Assembly: GCF_002102265.1 (NCBI RefSeq)
Contig: NZ_LQPG01000027.1
Location: 1-64,000 of the forward strand
Reading direction: 5' to 3'
DNA length: 64,000 bases
Origin: Mycolicibacter longobardus
GTDB lineage: Bacteria > Actinomycetota > Actinomycetes > Mycobacteriales > Mycobacteriaceae
In this document: positions 21,403 to 31,057 of the stretch, piece by piece
Layout of the letters: the number at the start of each line of letters is the position of its first letter
Position numbering within the stretch: position 1 is the stretch's first letter
Notes under the pieces: model-generated
Told to the model about the DNA's origin: nothing
The model's database searches: none
Seen by the model: the letters and a program-made list of their open reading frames with translations, nothing else
Position numbers and translations under genes: made by a program

Positions 21403-21972
21403 GTGAGCAAGGCCGATCGCAGGAACGCAAAACGTGCCTCGAACAGAGGAGCCAGGACAGACCGCAACGGGGTGCCCAACACCCTGGCGACCATTCCCTT
21501 GACCGACCCGCACGCCCTGCCCGCCGACCCGTCCCTGGGTGCGCTGGTCAAAGACGCAACGGCGCAGATGTCGACGCTGGTGCGCGCGGAGGTCGAGCTC
21601 GCCCGCGCCGAGATCACCCGCGACGTCAAGAAGGGCCTGACCGGCAGCGTGTTCTTCATCGCGGCCCTGGTCGTGCTGTTCTACTCCACGTTCTTTTTCT
21701 TCTTCTTCGTCGCCGAGCTGCTCAATATCTGGCTGCAGGACTGGGCCGCCTATCTCATCGTGTTCGGGATCATGCTGGTGGTGACCGTGGCGCTGGCACT
21801 GTTCGGGTTCCTGCGGGTTCGGCGCATCCGCGGCCCGCGCCAAACCATCGAATCGGTGCGGGAGACCCGCGACGCGCTGCGCCCCGACCCGGACCGCCTG
21901 CACGGCCCGTCGGCGTCGCAGGCGCTGGGAGCCCACGACGGCAGGCCGACCACAGATCCCTCGGGCTGGTAG
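21403..21972 (+). CDS. Holin-superfamily-III-type membrane protein (Rv3669 family)
   Basis: The 189-residue protein has a basic N-terminus (SKADRRNAKRASNRG). An amphipathic helix (LVRAEVELARAEITRDVKKGL) precedes two membrane helices (FFIAALVVLFYSTFFFFFF and AAYLIVFGIMLVVTVALALF). This is the DUF1469/actinobacterial holin-like fold. It corresponds to Rv3669 (about 172 residues). The GTG at 21403 has GGGAGG nine bases upstream. The stop codon overlaps the start of the epoxide hydrolase gene by one base. Despite the family name nothing here suggests a prophage; the function is unknown. Confidence 0.8.
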   Translation: MSKADRRNAKRASNRGARTDRNGVPNTLATIPLTDPHALPADPSLGALVKDATAQMSTLVRAEVELARAEITRDVKKGLTGSVFFIAALVVLFYSTFFFFFFVAELLNIWLQDWAAYLIVFGIMLVVTVALALFGFLRVRRIRGPRQTIESVRETRDALRPDPDRLHGPSASQALGAHDGRPTTDPSGW

Positions 21973-22922
21973 TGCCGCCACCGGATCCGTCGATCACCCG
22001 CATCGACGGGCCGTGGCGGCATTGGGACATCCACGCCAACGGCATTCGCTTCCATGTCGTCGAGGCGGAACCCGGCACGGACGCCGCCGAAAGCCCGCCC
22101 ACGACACGGCCGCTGGTCGTGCTGCTGCACGGGTTCGGCTCCTTCTGGTGGACCTGGCGCCACCAGTTGCGCGGGCTCAGCGACTGCCGGGTGGTCGCGG
22201 TGGACCTGCGCGGCTACGGCGGCAGCGACAAGCCGCCCCGCGGCTACGACGGCTGGACCCTGGCCGGCGACACCGCCGGACTCATCCGGGCCCTGGGGCA
22301 CTCTTCGGCGACCCTGGTCGGCCACGCCGACGGCGGCCTGGTGTGCTGGGCGACCGCGCTGCTGCACCCGCGACTGGTGCGCGACATCGCCGTGGTCAGC
22401 TCGCCGCACCCCGCCGCGCTGCGCCGTTCGGCGCTGACCAACACCGATCAGGGCCGGGCGTTGCTGCCGTGGCTGTTGCGCTACCAGGTGCCGATCTGGC
22501 CGGAACACACCCTGACCCGGCATGGCGGCGCGGAGATCGAGCGCCTGGTGCGCAGTCGAGCCGGTGCGACGTGGCAGGCGAGCCAGGACTTCACCGAAAC
22601 CATCGGTCACCTGCGCACGGCGATCCGGATTCCATCGGCGGCGCACTGCACGCTGGAGTACCAGCGCTGGGCGGTGCGCAGCCAGCTCCGCGCCGAGGGC
22701 CGGCGGTTCATGAAGGCACTCGACCTGCGCACCCTGAACATCCCGCTGCTGCATCTACGCGGCGAGGAAGACCCCTACGTGTTGGCGGATCCGGTCGCCA
22801 AGACCCGCCGCTACGCGCCGCACGGCGAGTATGTGACCGTGCCCGGCGCAGGGCATTTCGCCCACGAGGAGGCGCCCGAGGCGGTCAACGACCACCTGAT
22901 GCGGTTTCTGCGACGAGGCTAG
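21972..22922 (+). CDS. ephE: Alpha/beta hydrolase, probable epoxide hydrolase EphE
   Basis: This 316-residue alpha/beta hydrolase corresponds to Rv3670. The oxyanion-hole segment is LLHGFGSFWW, and the nucleophile elbow is VGHADGG with Asp, as in epoxide hydrolases rather than the Ser of esterases. The acid is in RGEEDPYV and the catalytic His in GAGHFAHEEAP. The GTG start shares its G with the TAG stop of the preceding gene, so the two are translationally coupled. It converges with marP. A dehalogenase-like activity cannot be excluded. Confidence 0.85.
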   Translation: MPPPDPSITRIDGPWRHWDIHANGIRFHVVEAEPGTDAAESPPTTRPLVVLLHGFGSFWWTWRHQLRGLSDCRVVAVDLRGYGGSDKPPRGYDGWTLAGDTAGLIRALGHSSATLVGHADGGLVCWATALLHPRLVRDIAVVSSPHPAALRRSALTNTDQGRALLPWLLRYQVPIWPEHTLTRHGGAEIERLVRSRAGATWQASQDFTETIGHLRTAIRIPSAAHCTLEYQRWAVRSQLRAEGRRFMKALDLRTLNIPLLHLRGEEDPYVLADPVAKTRRYAPHGEYVTVPGAGHFAHEEAPEAVNDHLMRFLRRG

Positions 22923-22945
22923 GCAGCCACCATCGGCGGCGCAGC

Positions 22946-24139
22946 TCACTCCCCGCCGACACAGGTCTGGGTCGAGACCGGCTGGGTGTCGGCGACGCGG
23001 GCGAGCTGGTTCGCCACCTCCTCGGCGGTCATCACGAACCCGGTGTCGGCGTCGTCGACGGCGGCACCGAACACCACGCCAAGCACCCGGCCGTTCATGT
23101 CGATCATGGGGCCGCCGGAATTGCCTTGCTGCACAGTGCCTCTGATCGTGTAGACCCGACGGGTGACGGTCGTGCTGCGGTAGATGTCCGGCCCTTCGAG
23201 GTTGATCGTGTCACGGACTCGGGCCGGGGTCGCCTCGAAGACCCCGCCGCCGGGGTAGCCCAACACCAGCGCGTCGGTGTCAGCTTCGGCGGGCGAGGAG
23301 GCGAATGTCAACGGCGGCAACGGCAGATCGGGCACAGCCAGGATCGAGATGTCTTCCTTGGGGTCGAAGGAGATCACCGTGGCGTCATAGGATTTGGTGC
23401 CGCTCTCCACGGCGACACTGTCCGATCCGGCCACCACGTGCGCGTTGGTCATCACCCGGTTGGGCGCGATCACGAATCCGGTGCCCTCCAGCACTTTCTG
23501 GCAGTTCGGCGCCACGCCGCGGATCCGCAGCACACTCGGTGCGGTGGCCTCCACCACCGGGCTGGCGGCCAGCCCCGGGTCCGGCGCGTCCACCGCGGCG
23601 ATCGGGGTCCGGCTGAAGGGTTCCAGCACCGCGGGCAGCCCGGAGTCGTCCAGCACCGCCGACAACCGCCGCGGCACATTCTTGAGCCAGCGCGGCGCGA
23701 TCTCGTCGACCTGGCGCAGCACTCGTGAGTCGTTGACCGCGGCGGCCAGGTTGGGTTGATCGGACGCGGTCAGCGGGGTGGCCAACAGCCAGGCCGCGAT
23801 CATCACCACCGCCAACTGCAGCACCACGCCGACCACGGAGTCCACTCCCCGGACACCGGGGCTGCGGATCGCTCCGCGCACCGCCCGGCCCAGCACCACC
23901 CCGGCGACTTCACCGATGACGACCATGGCCAGGATCAGAAAGAGTGCGGCGAACAGTTTCAGCCGCGGACCGGAGAGGTTCTCGATCAGGTGCGGGGCCA
24001 GCAGCACGCCGGCCATCGCACCGAGTGCCACGCCGACGAACGACAGCAGGGAGCCGAGCGCACCGGAACGCCAACCGGACACTGCGGCAATGAAAGCGAT
24101 CGCCAGGACGGCGATGTCCAGCCACTGCGACGACGTCAT
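22946..24139 (-). CDS. marP: Periplasmic acid-resistance serine protease MarP
   Basis: MarP is a membrane-anchored protease that protects mycobacteria from acid and oxidative stress. The 397 residues equal the M. tuberculosis length. Four membrane helices fill about residues 1-130. The protease domain has the triad His in NAHVVAGS, Asp in EDISILAV, and Ser in QGNSGGPM. The usual GDSGGP is GNSGGP here, a common variant in HtrA-type enzymes. Two conserved Cys (APNCQK and the near-terminal TQTCVGG) can form the stabilising disulfide. The ATG at 24139 overlaps the stop of the Nudix gene (ATGA). Upstream in-frame sequence is shadow of that gene. Confidence 0.93.
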   Translation of the reverse strand: MTSSQWLDIAVLAIAFIAAVSGWRSGALGSLLSFVGVALGAMAGVLLAPHLIENLSGPRLKLFAALFLILAMVVIGEVAGVVLGRAVRGAIRSPGVRGVDSVVGVVLQLAVVMIAAWLLATPLTASDQPNLAAAVNDSRVLRQVDEIAPRWLKNVPRRLSAVLDDSGLPAVLEPFSRTPIAAVDAPDPGLAASPVVEATAPSVLRIRGVAPNCQKVLEGTGFVIAPNRVMTNAHVVAGSDSVAVESGTKSYDATVISFDPKEDISILAVPDLPLPPLTFASSPAEADTDALVLGYPGGGVFEATPARVRDTINLEGPDIYRSTTVTRRVYTIRGTVQQGNSGGPMIDMNGRVLGVVFGAAVDDADTGFVMTAEEVANQLARVADTQPVSTQTCVGGE

Positions 24140-24900
24140 ATCCCAGTCATCCCCGTTCCACCAGGTTCTCCTCCAACCAAAGCCATGGCCTCGTCCAGCC
24201 CGCGCACCTCGGTGGTGTCCCAGGGCTGCGCCCAGCCGGCCACGTCCAACATCGCCGAGATCACCTGGGCGGTGAACCCCCAGACCAACATCTCGTTGAG
24301 CCGGAACGCCGGCATGGCCCAACGCCGGCTGCGCGCATCACGGTAAACCATCAACCGGTTCTCGGGGTTGATGAACGCCCGGACCGGAACCCGGGCCACC
24401 ACGGCCGTCTCCGCCGGATCCACCACCGTCACCGGACCGGGATCTTCGGAGTAGGCCAGCACCGGAACCACCTGAAAGCCCGAGGGGGCGATGAACACCT
24501 TCTCCAACGTGACCAGCGGATACACCCGGCCCGGGTCGATTCCGGTCTCCTCGTTGGCCTCCCGCAGCGCGGTGTGCACCGGTCCGGAGTCGCCGGGATC
24601 GACCGCACCGCCCGGGAACGCCGCCTGACCGGCGTGGTGGCGCAGCGTCGAGGCTCGCACCGTGACCAGCAGGTCCGCCGATTCCGGTATGGACCCCGGG
24701 GGCTCTGACGGCGGCCCGGAGAACAGCACCAGCACCGCGGCGTCACGCCTGGTGCCGGTGATGGTCGCCTGGGCGTTGGCAGCCGTGATCATCGCGCGGA
24801 CGTCGGCGGGCAGCCGGTGCAGATATGCCTTCGGCAGCTTCTCGACGTTGTCGAGCAGCGGGCGCAACCAGGACGGAGCCCTGGAATCGCCAGCGCTCAC
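24136..24900 (-). CDS. Nudix hydrolase, probable CoA pyrophosphatase type (Rv3672c family)
   Basis: The 254-residue protein carries the NudL/CoA pyrophosphatase signature: LVTVRASTLRHHAGQAAFPGG followed by a Nudix box ending REANEETGI. The usual first Glu of the box is Asp, as I would expect in this subgroup. It likely splits CoA or related dinucleotides, inferred from the family. The GTG at 24900 has GGGAGA seven bases upstream and gives a length close to Rv3672c (273). The open frame further upstream is Gly/Ser-rich and probably untranslated. It sits between the thioredoxin-like gene and marP, coupled to marP. Confidence 0.85.
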   Translation of the reverse strand: MSAGDSRAPSWLRPLLDNVEKLPKAYLHRLPADVRAMITAANAQATITGTRRDAAVLVLFSGPPSEPPGSIPESADLLVTVRASTLRHHAGQAAFPGGAVDPGDSGPVHTALREANEETGIDPGRVYPLVTLEKVFIAPSGFQVVPVLAYSEDPGPVTVVDPAETAVVARVPVRAFINPENRLMVYRDARSRRWAMPAFRLNEMLVWGFTAQVISAMLDVAGWAQPWDTTEVRGLDEAMALVGGEPGGTGMTGI

Positions 24901-24952
24901 CGCATCTCCCTCTGTGCCGGATCCTGATGTACCTGATCCTGATGGGCCCACG

Positions 24953-25582
24953 TCAGCGCCCGCGGCCCTCGACGGCGGCGGCAATCTCCTCAGCGGTGGC
25001 GAAGGGCTGCGGCAGGATGCGGGCAACGCTACCGTCCGCGGCCAGCACCACGGTCGCGGGCATCACGTTGGGCACCCGCAACGCCGCCGCCAGCTTCCGC
25101 CGGCCGTCCTGCAGGGTGGGCAGCCGCACCCCCACCTCGGCCAGCAGGGCCAACCCCGCGGCCTCGTTGTCGTCCTGATGCACCGTCACCACCGTCACGG
25201 CCGGCCCGACCCGGCGCTGGTACTCGGCGAACGCCCGCAACTCGTCCCGGCACGGCCCGCACCAGTACGCCCAGAGGTTCAGCACCACCCGCCGGCCGGC
25301 GAACATCCCGGCCACATCCACGGGTGCGCCGTCGGCCGCGCATTCCACGGTGACACCGCGCAGCGCCGTCGGGCCGGCATCGCCGGGAGCGACCCGGCAG
25401 GGCGGCAGGGCGGCACGCTCCCGCAGGGCGGTCAGGTCCGGCCCGGCGTCGACGGCGGTGCTGGATCGGTGCGGACCGGTCCGCATCGGGGCCGGCTCGC
25501 GGCGCAGCTCGGTCACCAGTCCGGTGAGCAGCGCGGCCGTTACCGCCAGCACCGCCACCGTCCACCGGGTTGAACTGCTCAT
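24953..25582 (-). CDS. Membrane-anchored thioredoxin-like protein (Rv3673c family)
   Basis: The 209-residue protein has one N-terminal membrane helix (TVAVLAVTAALLTGLV) and an extracytoplasmic TlpA/ResA-like thioredoxin fold with the redox motif AYWCGPCRDE. The cis-Pro is in VPNVMPAT. Two further Cys (PPCRVA and VECAAD) precede the domain. It probably reduces or oxidises envelope disulfides, inferred from the family. The ATG at 25582 is chosen over a GTG two codons earlier because GGGAAAG is correctly spaced for it. It follows nth and precedes the Nudix and marP genes in the same direction. Confidence 0.87.
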   Translation of the reverse strand: MSSSTRWTVAVLAVTAALLTGLVTELRREPAPMRTGPHRSSTAVDAGPDLTALRERAALPPCRVAPGDAGPTALRGVTVECAADGAPVDVAGMFAGRRVVLNLWAYWCGPCRDELRAFAEYQRRVGPAVTVVTVHQDDNEAAGLALLAEVGVRLPTLQDGRRKLAAALRVPNVMPATVVLAADGSVARILPQPFATAEEIAAAVEGRGR

Positions 25583-25606
25583 CGACACTTTCCCACTCGA
25601 TGGCCG

Positions 25607-26353
25607 CTACAGCCCGGCCAGAGCCAGCAGGTGCTCGGTCTCGGGGCCTTTGACCAATGCGGCGGCCTCCATGAGGTCGGTGGGCCCGATTCCGAACGAG
25701 GGGCAGTCCTTGGCCAGTACACACACGCCGCAGGCCGGTTTGCGGGCGTGGCAGACCCGGCGGCCGTGGAAGATCACCCGGTGGGACAGCAGCGTCCATT
25801 CCTTGCGCTCGATCAGCTCACCGACCGCGTGCTCGACCTTGACCGGGTCTTCCTCACTGGTCCAGGCCCAGCGCCGCACCAAACGCCCGAAGTGGGTGTC
25901 GACGGTGATGCCCGGGATCCCGAACGCGTTGCCCAGAATCACGTTGGCGGTCTTGCGGCCCACCCCGGGCAGGCGCACCAGTTCGTCCATCGTGTCGGGC
26001 AGTTCTCCGTCGAACCGTTCGACGAGCGCGCGCCCCAGGTTGATCAACGAGGTGGTCTTGTTCCGATAGAAGCCGGTGGGCCGAATGAGCTCCTCCAACT
26101 CGGTGCGGTCGGCCTGGGCGTAGTCCAGCGCGGTGGGGTACCGGGCGAACAGCGCCGGCGTCGTGAGGTTGACCCGCACGTCGGTGCACTGGGCCGACAG
26201 CACCGTCGCCACGGCCAGCTCCAACGGCGTGGTGAAGTCCAACTCGCAGTGGGCGTCCGGAAAGGCCTGCGCGAGAGTTCGATTCATCCGGCGTGCGCGC
26301 CGGACCAGCCCGGTCCGGGTCTCGATCCGCGCGGGCCGGGCGCGCTTGTCCAC
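25607..26353 (-). CDS. nth: Endonuclease III (DNA glycosylase/AP lyase)
   Basis: Nth removes oxidised pyrimidines and cuts the abasic site. The 248-residue protein matches M. tuberculosis Nth (245). The helix-hairpin-helix with catalytic Lys is [14 protein letters not shown], and the catalytic Asp is in [11 protein letters not shown] 4Fe-4S cluster is bound by Cys-x6-Cys-x2-Cys-x5-Cys ([17 protein letters not shown]). Several GTG starts exist. The one at 26353 has GGAGG five bases ahead, while the longer frame to 26416 adds residues without family similarity. Confidence 0.95.
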   Translation of the reverse strand: MDKRARPARIETRTGLVRRARRMNRTLAQAFPDAHCELDFTTPLELAVATVLSAQCTDVRVNLTTPALFARYPTALDYAQADRTELEELIRPTGFYRNKTTSLINLGRALVERFDGELPDTMDELVRLPGVGRKTANVILGNAFGIPGITVDTHFGRLVRRWAWTSEEDPVKVEHAVGELIERKEWTLLSHRVIFHGRRVCHARKPACGVCVLAKDCPSFGIGPTDLMEAAALVKGPETEHLLALAGL

Positions 26354-26665
26354 TGTCACCTCCGACAGGGTACTAATTTGTGACCGCAACGAGACCTTGC
26401 CCATGTTTACTGACACCTTGTGTCCTGGTTGTTGATCACCGCCATACCCACGTTGCTGATGCTGGCAGCGGTCGGGTTGGAGCGCATCGAAACCGGGTTG
26501 AGCCGGGTGGAGAGGACGAATCCGCAGTTTCCCCCGACTCGGGGTGCCAATCGTGTGTAGCGTTGTAAAGTCGCTTGACGCCTGACTCTAGACTCAGACT
26601 GCTAGCCGGGTATAGGCCGGCGTTTACGCGTTCCAAACCTCCATCAAGAACATCTAAGGGGCAAC

Positions 26666-27340
26666 GTGGACGAGATCCTGGCCAGGGCCGGAATCTTCCA
26701 GGGAGTCGAGCCCAGCGCCGTCGCCGCGCTGACGAAGCAGCTTCAGCCCGTGGACTTTCCGCGCGGACACACCGTGTTCGCGGAGGGAGAGCCCGGCGAT
26801 CGGCTGTACATCATCGTCTCCGGGAAAGTGAAGATCGGCCGACGGTCGCCGGACGGCCGGGAGAACCTGCTGACCATCATGGGCCCGTCGGACATGTTCG
26901 GCGAGTTGTCGATCTTCGACCCCGGGCCCCGGACCTCCAGCGCCACCACCATCACCGAGGTGCGCGCGGTCTCGATGGACCGCGACGCACTGCGGTCGTG
27001 GATCTCCGACCGGCCCGAGATCGCCGAGCAACTGCTGCGAGTGCTGGCCCGCCGGCTGCGTCGCACCAACAACAACCTGGCCGACCTGATCTTCACCGAC
27101 GTGCCCGGCCGGGTCGCCAAGCAGCTGCTGCAGCTGGCGCAGCGGTTCGGCACTCAGGAGGGCGGCGCTCTGCGGGTCACCCACGACCTGACCCAGGAGG
27201 AGATCGCCCAGCTGGTCGGGGCATCCCGGGAGACGGTGAACAAGGCCCTGGCCGACTTCGCCCACCGCGGATGGATCCGGCTGGAGGGCAAGAGCGTGCT
27301 GATCTCCGACTCGGAGCGGCTGGCCCGCCGAGCGAGGTAA
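26666..27340 (+). CDS. crp: Cyclic AMP receptor protein, global regulator
   Basis: The 224-residue protein has the same length as M. tuberculosis Crp (Rv3676). The cyclic-nucleotide pocket includes [17 protein letters not shown], with the conserved Glu, Arg and Thr contacts. A winged helix-turn-helix near the C-terminus reads [20 protein letters not shown], the DNA-recognition part. It would bind TGTGA-type operators. The GTG start is preceded by AAGGGGC. The Rv3645-like cyclase in the same window could supply its ligand. No copy of Rv3675, which lies next to crp in M. tuberculosis, is visible in the roughly 310 bases between nth and crp. Confidence 0.95.
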   Translation: MDEILARAGIFQGVEPSAVAALTKQLQPVDFPRGHTVFAEGEPGDRLYIIVSGKVKIGRRSPDGRENLLTIMGPSDMFGELSIFDPGPRTSSATTITEVRAVSMDRDALRSWISDRPEIAEQLLRVLARRLRRTNNNLADLIFTDVPGRVAKQLLQLAQRFGTQEGGALRVTHDLTQEEIAQLVGASRETVNKALADFAHRGWIRLEGKSVLISDSERLARRAR

Positions 27341-27412
27341 GGAGCGCTCGCGCGACGAACCGCAGCGAGCATCGGCACAGCGCTCGGTAGTTCCGCCGAG
27401 CCTGGGGGTAGT

Positions 27413-28189
27413 TCAGCCCCGCAGGTAGTCCAACTGGGCCTGCACCGACCACTCGGCGGCGCCCCACAGCTCCTCGTCGACGTCGGTGTAGACGTGTTCG
27501 ACGACCTGACGTGCGGTGGCGTCGTCGCCGAGCGCGGCCAGCGCGGAGCGCACCTGATCCAGCCGCTGCTCACGGTGCGCCAGGTACCCGGTGGCCACCG
27601 CATCGATGTTCGGCAGCTCCGGTCCGTGCCCGGGCAGCACCGTCCGCCCGCCCAACCCGCGCAGCCGCCGCAGTGAGTCCAGGTAGTGAGCCAGGTCGCC
27701 GTCTTCGGTGTCGATGACGGTGGTGCCGCGACCCAGCACGGTGTCGGCGGTCAGCACGGCGTCGTCCAGCACGAACGACAGCGAGTCGGCGGTGTGCCCC
27801 GGGGTGGCGAACACGGTGATGCGCAGTCCGGCCGCATCGATCACCTGACCGTCGACCAACCCGCCGCCGAGCCGGCGCTGAAACCCGCTGCCCGCCGAGT
27901 ACACCGGCACTCCGACCGCGTCGGCCAGCTTGTCGATGCCGTCGGTGTGATCGAAGTGCCGGTGGCTGATCAGCACCAGCGCGATCCGGCCGACCTCGGC
28001 GAGCCGGCTGATGTGCTCGTCATCGTCGGGTCCCGGGTCGACGATCACCACCTCGTCGCTGCGGGGGCCGCTCAGCACCCAGGTGTTGGTGCCCTCCAGG
28101 GTCATCAGGCCGGGGTTGTCGGCCAACAGCACCGACGCGGTCTCGGTGACCGGTCGCAGCCGACCGTAGGCGGGATGGGTCGGTGACAC
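27413..28189 (-). CDS. Metallo-beta-lactamase-fold hydrolase (Rv3677c family)
   Basis: The 258-residue protein has the metal site LISHRHFDHTDG, a second His in TPGHTADS, and a third in VLPGHGPEL. This places it with LACTB2/glyoxalase II-like hydrolases rather than true beta-lactamases. A small winged helix follows at the C-terminus (AEWSVQAQLDYL). The start GTG lies three bases from the stop of the RidA-like gene. It belongs to a minus-strand group with the RidA-like and DUF4177 genes. It converges with crp. Confidence 0.87.
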   Translation of the reverse strand: MSPTHPAYGRLRPVTETASVLLADNPGLMTLEGTNTWVLSGPRSDEVVIVDPGPDDDEHISRLAEVGRIALVLISHRHFDHTDGIDKLADAVGVPVYSAGSGFQRRLGGGLVDGQVIDAAGLRITVFATPGHTADSLSFVLDDAVLTADTVLGRGTTVIDTEDGDLAHYLDSLRRLRGLGGRTVLPGHGPELPNIDAVATGYLAHREQRLDQVRSALAALGDDATARQVVEHVYTDVDEELWGAAEWSVQAQLDYLRG

Positions 28190-28191
28190 GC

Positions 28192-28647
28192 CTAGCCGAC
28201 TTCCAATATCAACTCCACCTCGACCGGCGCATCCAGCGGCAGCTCCGACACCCCGACGGCCGAGCGGGCATGCACGCCGGCGTCGCCGAACACCTCGCCC
28301 AACAACTCAGAGGCGCCGTTGACCACGGCGGGCTGCCCGTTGAAGTTCGGCGCCGACGCGACGAACCCGACCACCTTGACCACCCGGGCCACGGTGTCGA
28401 GGCCGACCAGGGCATCGACGGCGGCCAGTGCGTTGAGCGCACAGATCCGGGCCAGCGCGTGCCCGTCCTCCGGACTGACGTCGGCCCCCACCTTGCCGGT
28501 GTGGGGCAACTTGCCGCCGACCATCGGGAGCTGACCGGAGGTGTAGACCAGGTTGCCGGTGCGGACCGCCGGCACATAGGCCGCCAGCGGCACCACCACC
28601 TCGGGCAGGTCGATCCCGAGTTCGCCCAGCCGGGCCCGCCAGCTCAT
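28192..28647 (-). CDS. RidA/YjgF/Rid-family protein (Rv3678c family)
   Basis: The 151-residue protein has the length of Rv3678c and the Rid-type segments VRTGNLVYTSGQLP and VGVSELPLDAPVEVELI. The Rid family hydrolyses reactive enamine/imine intermediates; the key Arg of active RidA near the C-terminus is not evident here, so activity is uncertain. Its ATG overlaps the stop of the preceding small gene in ATGA. Confidence 0.85.
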   Translation of the reverse strand: MSWRARLGELGIDLPEVVVPLAAYVPAVRTGNLVYTSGQLPMVGGKLPHTGKVGADVSPEDGHALARICALNALAAVDALVGLDTVARVVKVVGFVASAPNFNGQPAVVNGASELLGEVFGDAGVHARSAVGVSELPLDAPVEVELILEVG

Positions 28648-28805
28648 TTCGGGCGCTTCAGGAAGGCGATGAGCTGCTCACCGGACGGCCCGGGCAGTAC
28701 CGAGACCAACTCCCAGCCGTCCTCGCCCCACTGGTCCAGAATCTGCTTGGTTGCGTGCGTGATCAAGGGGACGGTGGCGTACTCCCAGACCGTGCGTTGA
28801 CTCAT
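28644..28805 (-). CDS. Small DUF4177-like protein (Rv3678A type)
   Basis: The 53-residue protein reads SQRTVWEYATVPL and then DQWGEDGWELVSVLPGP, the DUF4177 pattern where a conserved Trp-Glu pair follows an LN/DxxGxxGW-type turn. It corresponds to Rv3678A. TAAGCT at 28813-28818 is seven bases before the ATG, so it is probably leaderless. It is divergent from the ArsA-like genes, starts the minus-strand group and is coupled by ATGA to the Rid gene. The function is unknown. Confidence 0.85.
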   Translation of the reverse strand: MSQRTVWEYATVPLITHATKQILDQWGEDGWELVSVLPGPSGEQLIAFLKRPK

Positions 28806-28855
28806 GGCAGCGAGCTTATCGCTAGCGCCAACCAGCCCTTGGTTAGCATGCAGTG

Positions 28856-29875
28856 GTGACAGCCACATCCAGCAGCGAGCCCATCCTCGGCTGGCCTTCG
28901 CGATTGTCGAAGGCCCGGCTGCATTTCGTGACCGGCAAAGGCGGTACCGGCAAGACGACGGTGGCGGCCGCGCTGGCGCTATCGCTGGCGGCCGGCGGAC
29001 GGCGGGTGCTGCTGGTGGAAGTCGAAGAGCGCCAAGGCATTGCGCAACTCTTCGACGTGCCGCCGCTGCCCATTGAGCCGCTCAAGGTCGCGACAGCCGA
29101 GGACGGCGGGCAGGTCGATGCGCTGGCGATGGACATCGAGGCCGCGTTCCTGGAATACCTCGACCTGTTCTACAACCTGGGGATCGCCGGGCGGGCGATG
29201 CGGCGCGTCGGCGCCGTCGAGTTCGCCACCACCATCGCGCCCGGCCTGCGGGACGTCATCCTCACCGGCAAGATCAAGTACCACGTGATCCAGGTGGACA
29301 AGAACAAGAAGCCGGTGTACGACGCGATCGTGGTCGACGCGCCACCGACCGGCCGGATCGCCCGGTTCCTCGACGTGACCAAGGCGGTGTCACAGCTGGC
29401 CAAGGGCGGCCCGGTGCACTCCCAGGCCGACGGCGTGGTGAAGCTGCTGCACTCCGATCAGACCGCGATCCATCTGGTGACGCTGCTGGAGTCCCTGCCG
29501 ATGCAGGAGACCCTCGAGGCCATCGACGAGCTGCGCGAGCTGGATCTGCCGATCGGCAGCGTGATCGTCAACCGCGACATACCCGCTCATCTGGAGCCCG
29601 CCGATCTGGCCAAGGCGGCCGAGGGCGTCGTCGACGCCGACGCGGTCCGCGCGGGCCTGGCCGCGGCCGGGATCACGCTGGCCGACGACGACTTCGCCGG
29701 CCTGCTGACCGAGACCATCCAGCACGCCACCCGCATCAGCGCCCGGACGGAGACGGCCGAGCAGTTGCAGCAGCTGGACGTCCCGCGTCTGCATTTGCCG
29801 ACGATCGCCGACGGGGTCGACCTCGGCAGCCTCTATGAGCTCTCCGAAATTCTCGCCCAACAGGGGGTTCGATGA
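28856..29875 (+). CDS. ArsA/GET3-like anion-transporting-type ATPase, first subunit (Rv3679 family)
   Basis: The 339-residue protein has the deviant Walker [17 protein letters not shown], a switch region, and [17 protein letters not shown]. It matches Rv3679. With Rv3680 it forms a paired ArsA-like complex that in M. tuberculosis has been linked to tolerance of nitric oxide and glycerol stress, as far as I recall. Two GTGs are adjacent; 28856 is chosen because TAGCAT (28844-28849) lies six bases ahead, so the transcript is probably leaderless. The stop overlaps the next start in ATGA. Confidence 0.9.
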   Translation: MTATSSSEPILGWPSRLSKARLHFVTGKGGTGKTTVAAALALSLAAGGRRVLLVEVEERQGIAQLFDVPPLPIEPLKVATAEDGGQVDALAMDIEAAFLEYLDLFYNLGIAGRAMRRVGAVEFATTIAPGLRDVILTGKIKYHVIQVDKNKKPVYDAIVVDAPPTGRIARFLDVTKAVSQLAKGGPVHSQADGVVKLLHSDQTAIHLVTLLESLPMQETLEAIDELRELDLPIGSVIVNRDIPAHLEPADLAKAAEGVVDADAVRAGLAAAGITLADDDFAGLLTETIQHATRISARTETAEQLQQLDVPRLHLPTIADGVDLGSLYELSEILAQQGVR

Positions 29876-31026
29876 CACCCGATCCGGCCGGCAAGCCGCT
29901 GGCACTGGACATGGCCGCCATCCTGGCCGACACCGCCAACCGCGTGGTGGTGTGCTGCGGCGCCGGCGGCGTCGGCAAGACCACCACCGCCGCGGCGATG
30001 GCGTTGCGGGCCGCCGAATACGGCCGCACCGTGGTGGTGCTGACCATCGATCCGGCCCGTCGGCTGGCGCAGGCGCTGGGCATCGACGATCTGGGCAACA
30101 CCCCGCAGCGGGTGGCGCTGCCGGCGGAGGTGCCGGGCCAGTTGCACGCGATGATGCTCGACATGCGCCGCACCTTCGACGAGATGGTGACGCAGTACTC
30201 CGGCCCGGAGCGCGCGGAGGCGATCCTGGGCAACCAGTTCTACCAAACGGTCGCCACCTCGCTCTCCGGCACGCAGGAGTACATGGCGATGGAGAAGCTC
30301 GGCCAGCTTCTCGCCGAGGACCGCTGGGATCTGGTGGTGGTCGACACCCCGCCGTCGCGCAACGCCCTGGACTTCCTGGACGCCCCGAAGCGGCTGGGCA
30401 GCTTCATGGACAGCCGGCTGTGGAAGCTGCTGCTGGGCCCCGGGCGGGGTATCGGCAAGCTGGTGGCGGGCGCGCTCGGCTTGGCGATGAAAGCCCTGTC
30501 GACCGTGCTCGGTTCTCAAATGCTTTCCGACGCAGCTAATTTCGTCCAGTCTCTGGACGCCACCTTTGGCGGCTTCCGAGAGAAGGCCGACCGCACCTAC
30601 GACCTGCTCAAGCGCCGCGGCACCCAGTTCGTGGTGGTGTCGGCGGCCGAGCCCGACGCGTTGCGAGAGGCCTCGTTCTTCGTCGACCGGCTCGCAGGCG
30701 AGCACATGCCGCTGGCCGGTCTGATCCTCAACCGCACCCACCCGATGTTGTGCGATCTGCCCATCGAGCGCGCCATCGACGGCGTTGAGACGCTGCAGGA
30801 GATCCCGACCGGCAAGTCGCTGTCCGAGGGGGCCAAGGCGCTGACCACCGCGGCCCTGCAGATTCACGCCGAACGCGGCGCCACCGCCAAGCGTGAGATT
30901 CGGCTGCTGTCGCGCTTCACCCGCGCGAACCCGCGCGTTCCCATCGTGGGGGTGCCGTCACTGCCGTTCGACGTCTCCGACCTGGAGGCACTCGGCGCGA
31001 TCGCCGACCAGCTGGCGGCGAAGTAG
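29872..31026 (+). CDS. ArsA/GET3-like ATPase, second subunit (Rv3680 family)
   Basis: The 384-residue protein (386 in M. tuberculosis) has Walker [18 protein letters not shown], switch [14 protein letters not shown] and [15 protein letters not shown]. It is a paralogue of the gene just upstream and is translationally coupled to it by ATGA. The pair probably makes a hetero-oligomer in the cytosol or at the membrane. No membrane pump partner such as ArsB is nearby, which argues against arsenite export. Confidence 0.9.
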   Translation: MTPDPAGKPLALDMAAILADTANRVVVCCGAGGVGKTTTAAAMALRAAEYGRTVVVLTIDPARRLAQALGIDDLGNTPQRVALPAEVPGQLHAMMLDMRRTFDEMVTQYSGPERAEAILGNQFYQTVATSLSGTQEYMAMEKLGQLLAEDRWDLVVVDTPPSRNALDFLDAPKRLGSFMDSRLWKLLLGPGRGIGKLVAGALGLAMKALSTVLGSQMLSDAANFVQSLDATFGGFREKADRTYDLLKRRGTQFVVVSAAEPDALREASFFVDRLAGEHMPLAGLILNRTHPMLCDLPIERAIDGVETLQEIPTGKSLSEGAKALTTAALQIHAERGATAKREIRLLSRFTRANPRVPIVGVPSLPFDVSDLEALGAIADQLAAK

Positions 31027-31057
31027 AAGTAAAAGCTGAAGAGAACTCAGGCTGGCG

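Noticed and set aside
21403..21972. Holin-like gene as a sign of a prophage
   Set aside because: It is a conserved core mycobacterial gene next to ephE, and no other phage gene is present.
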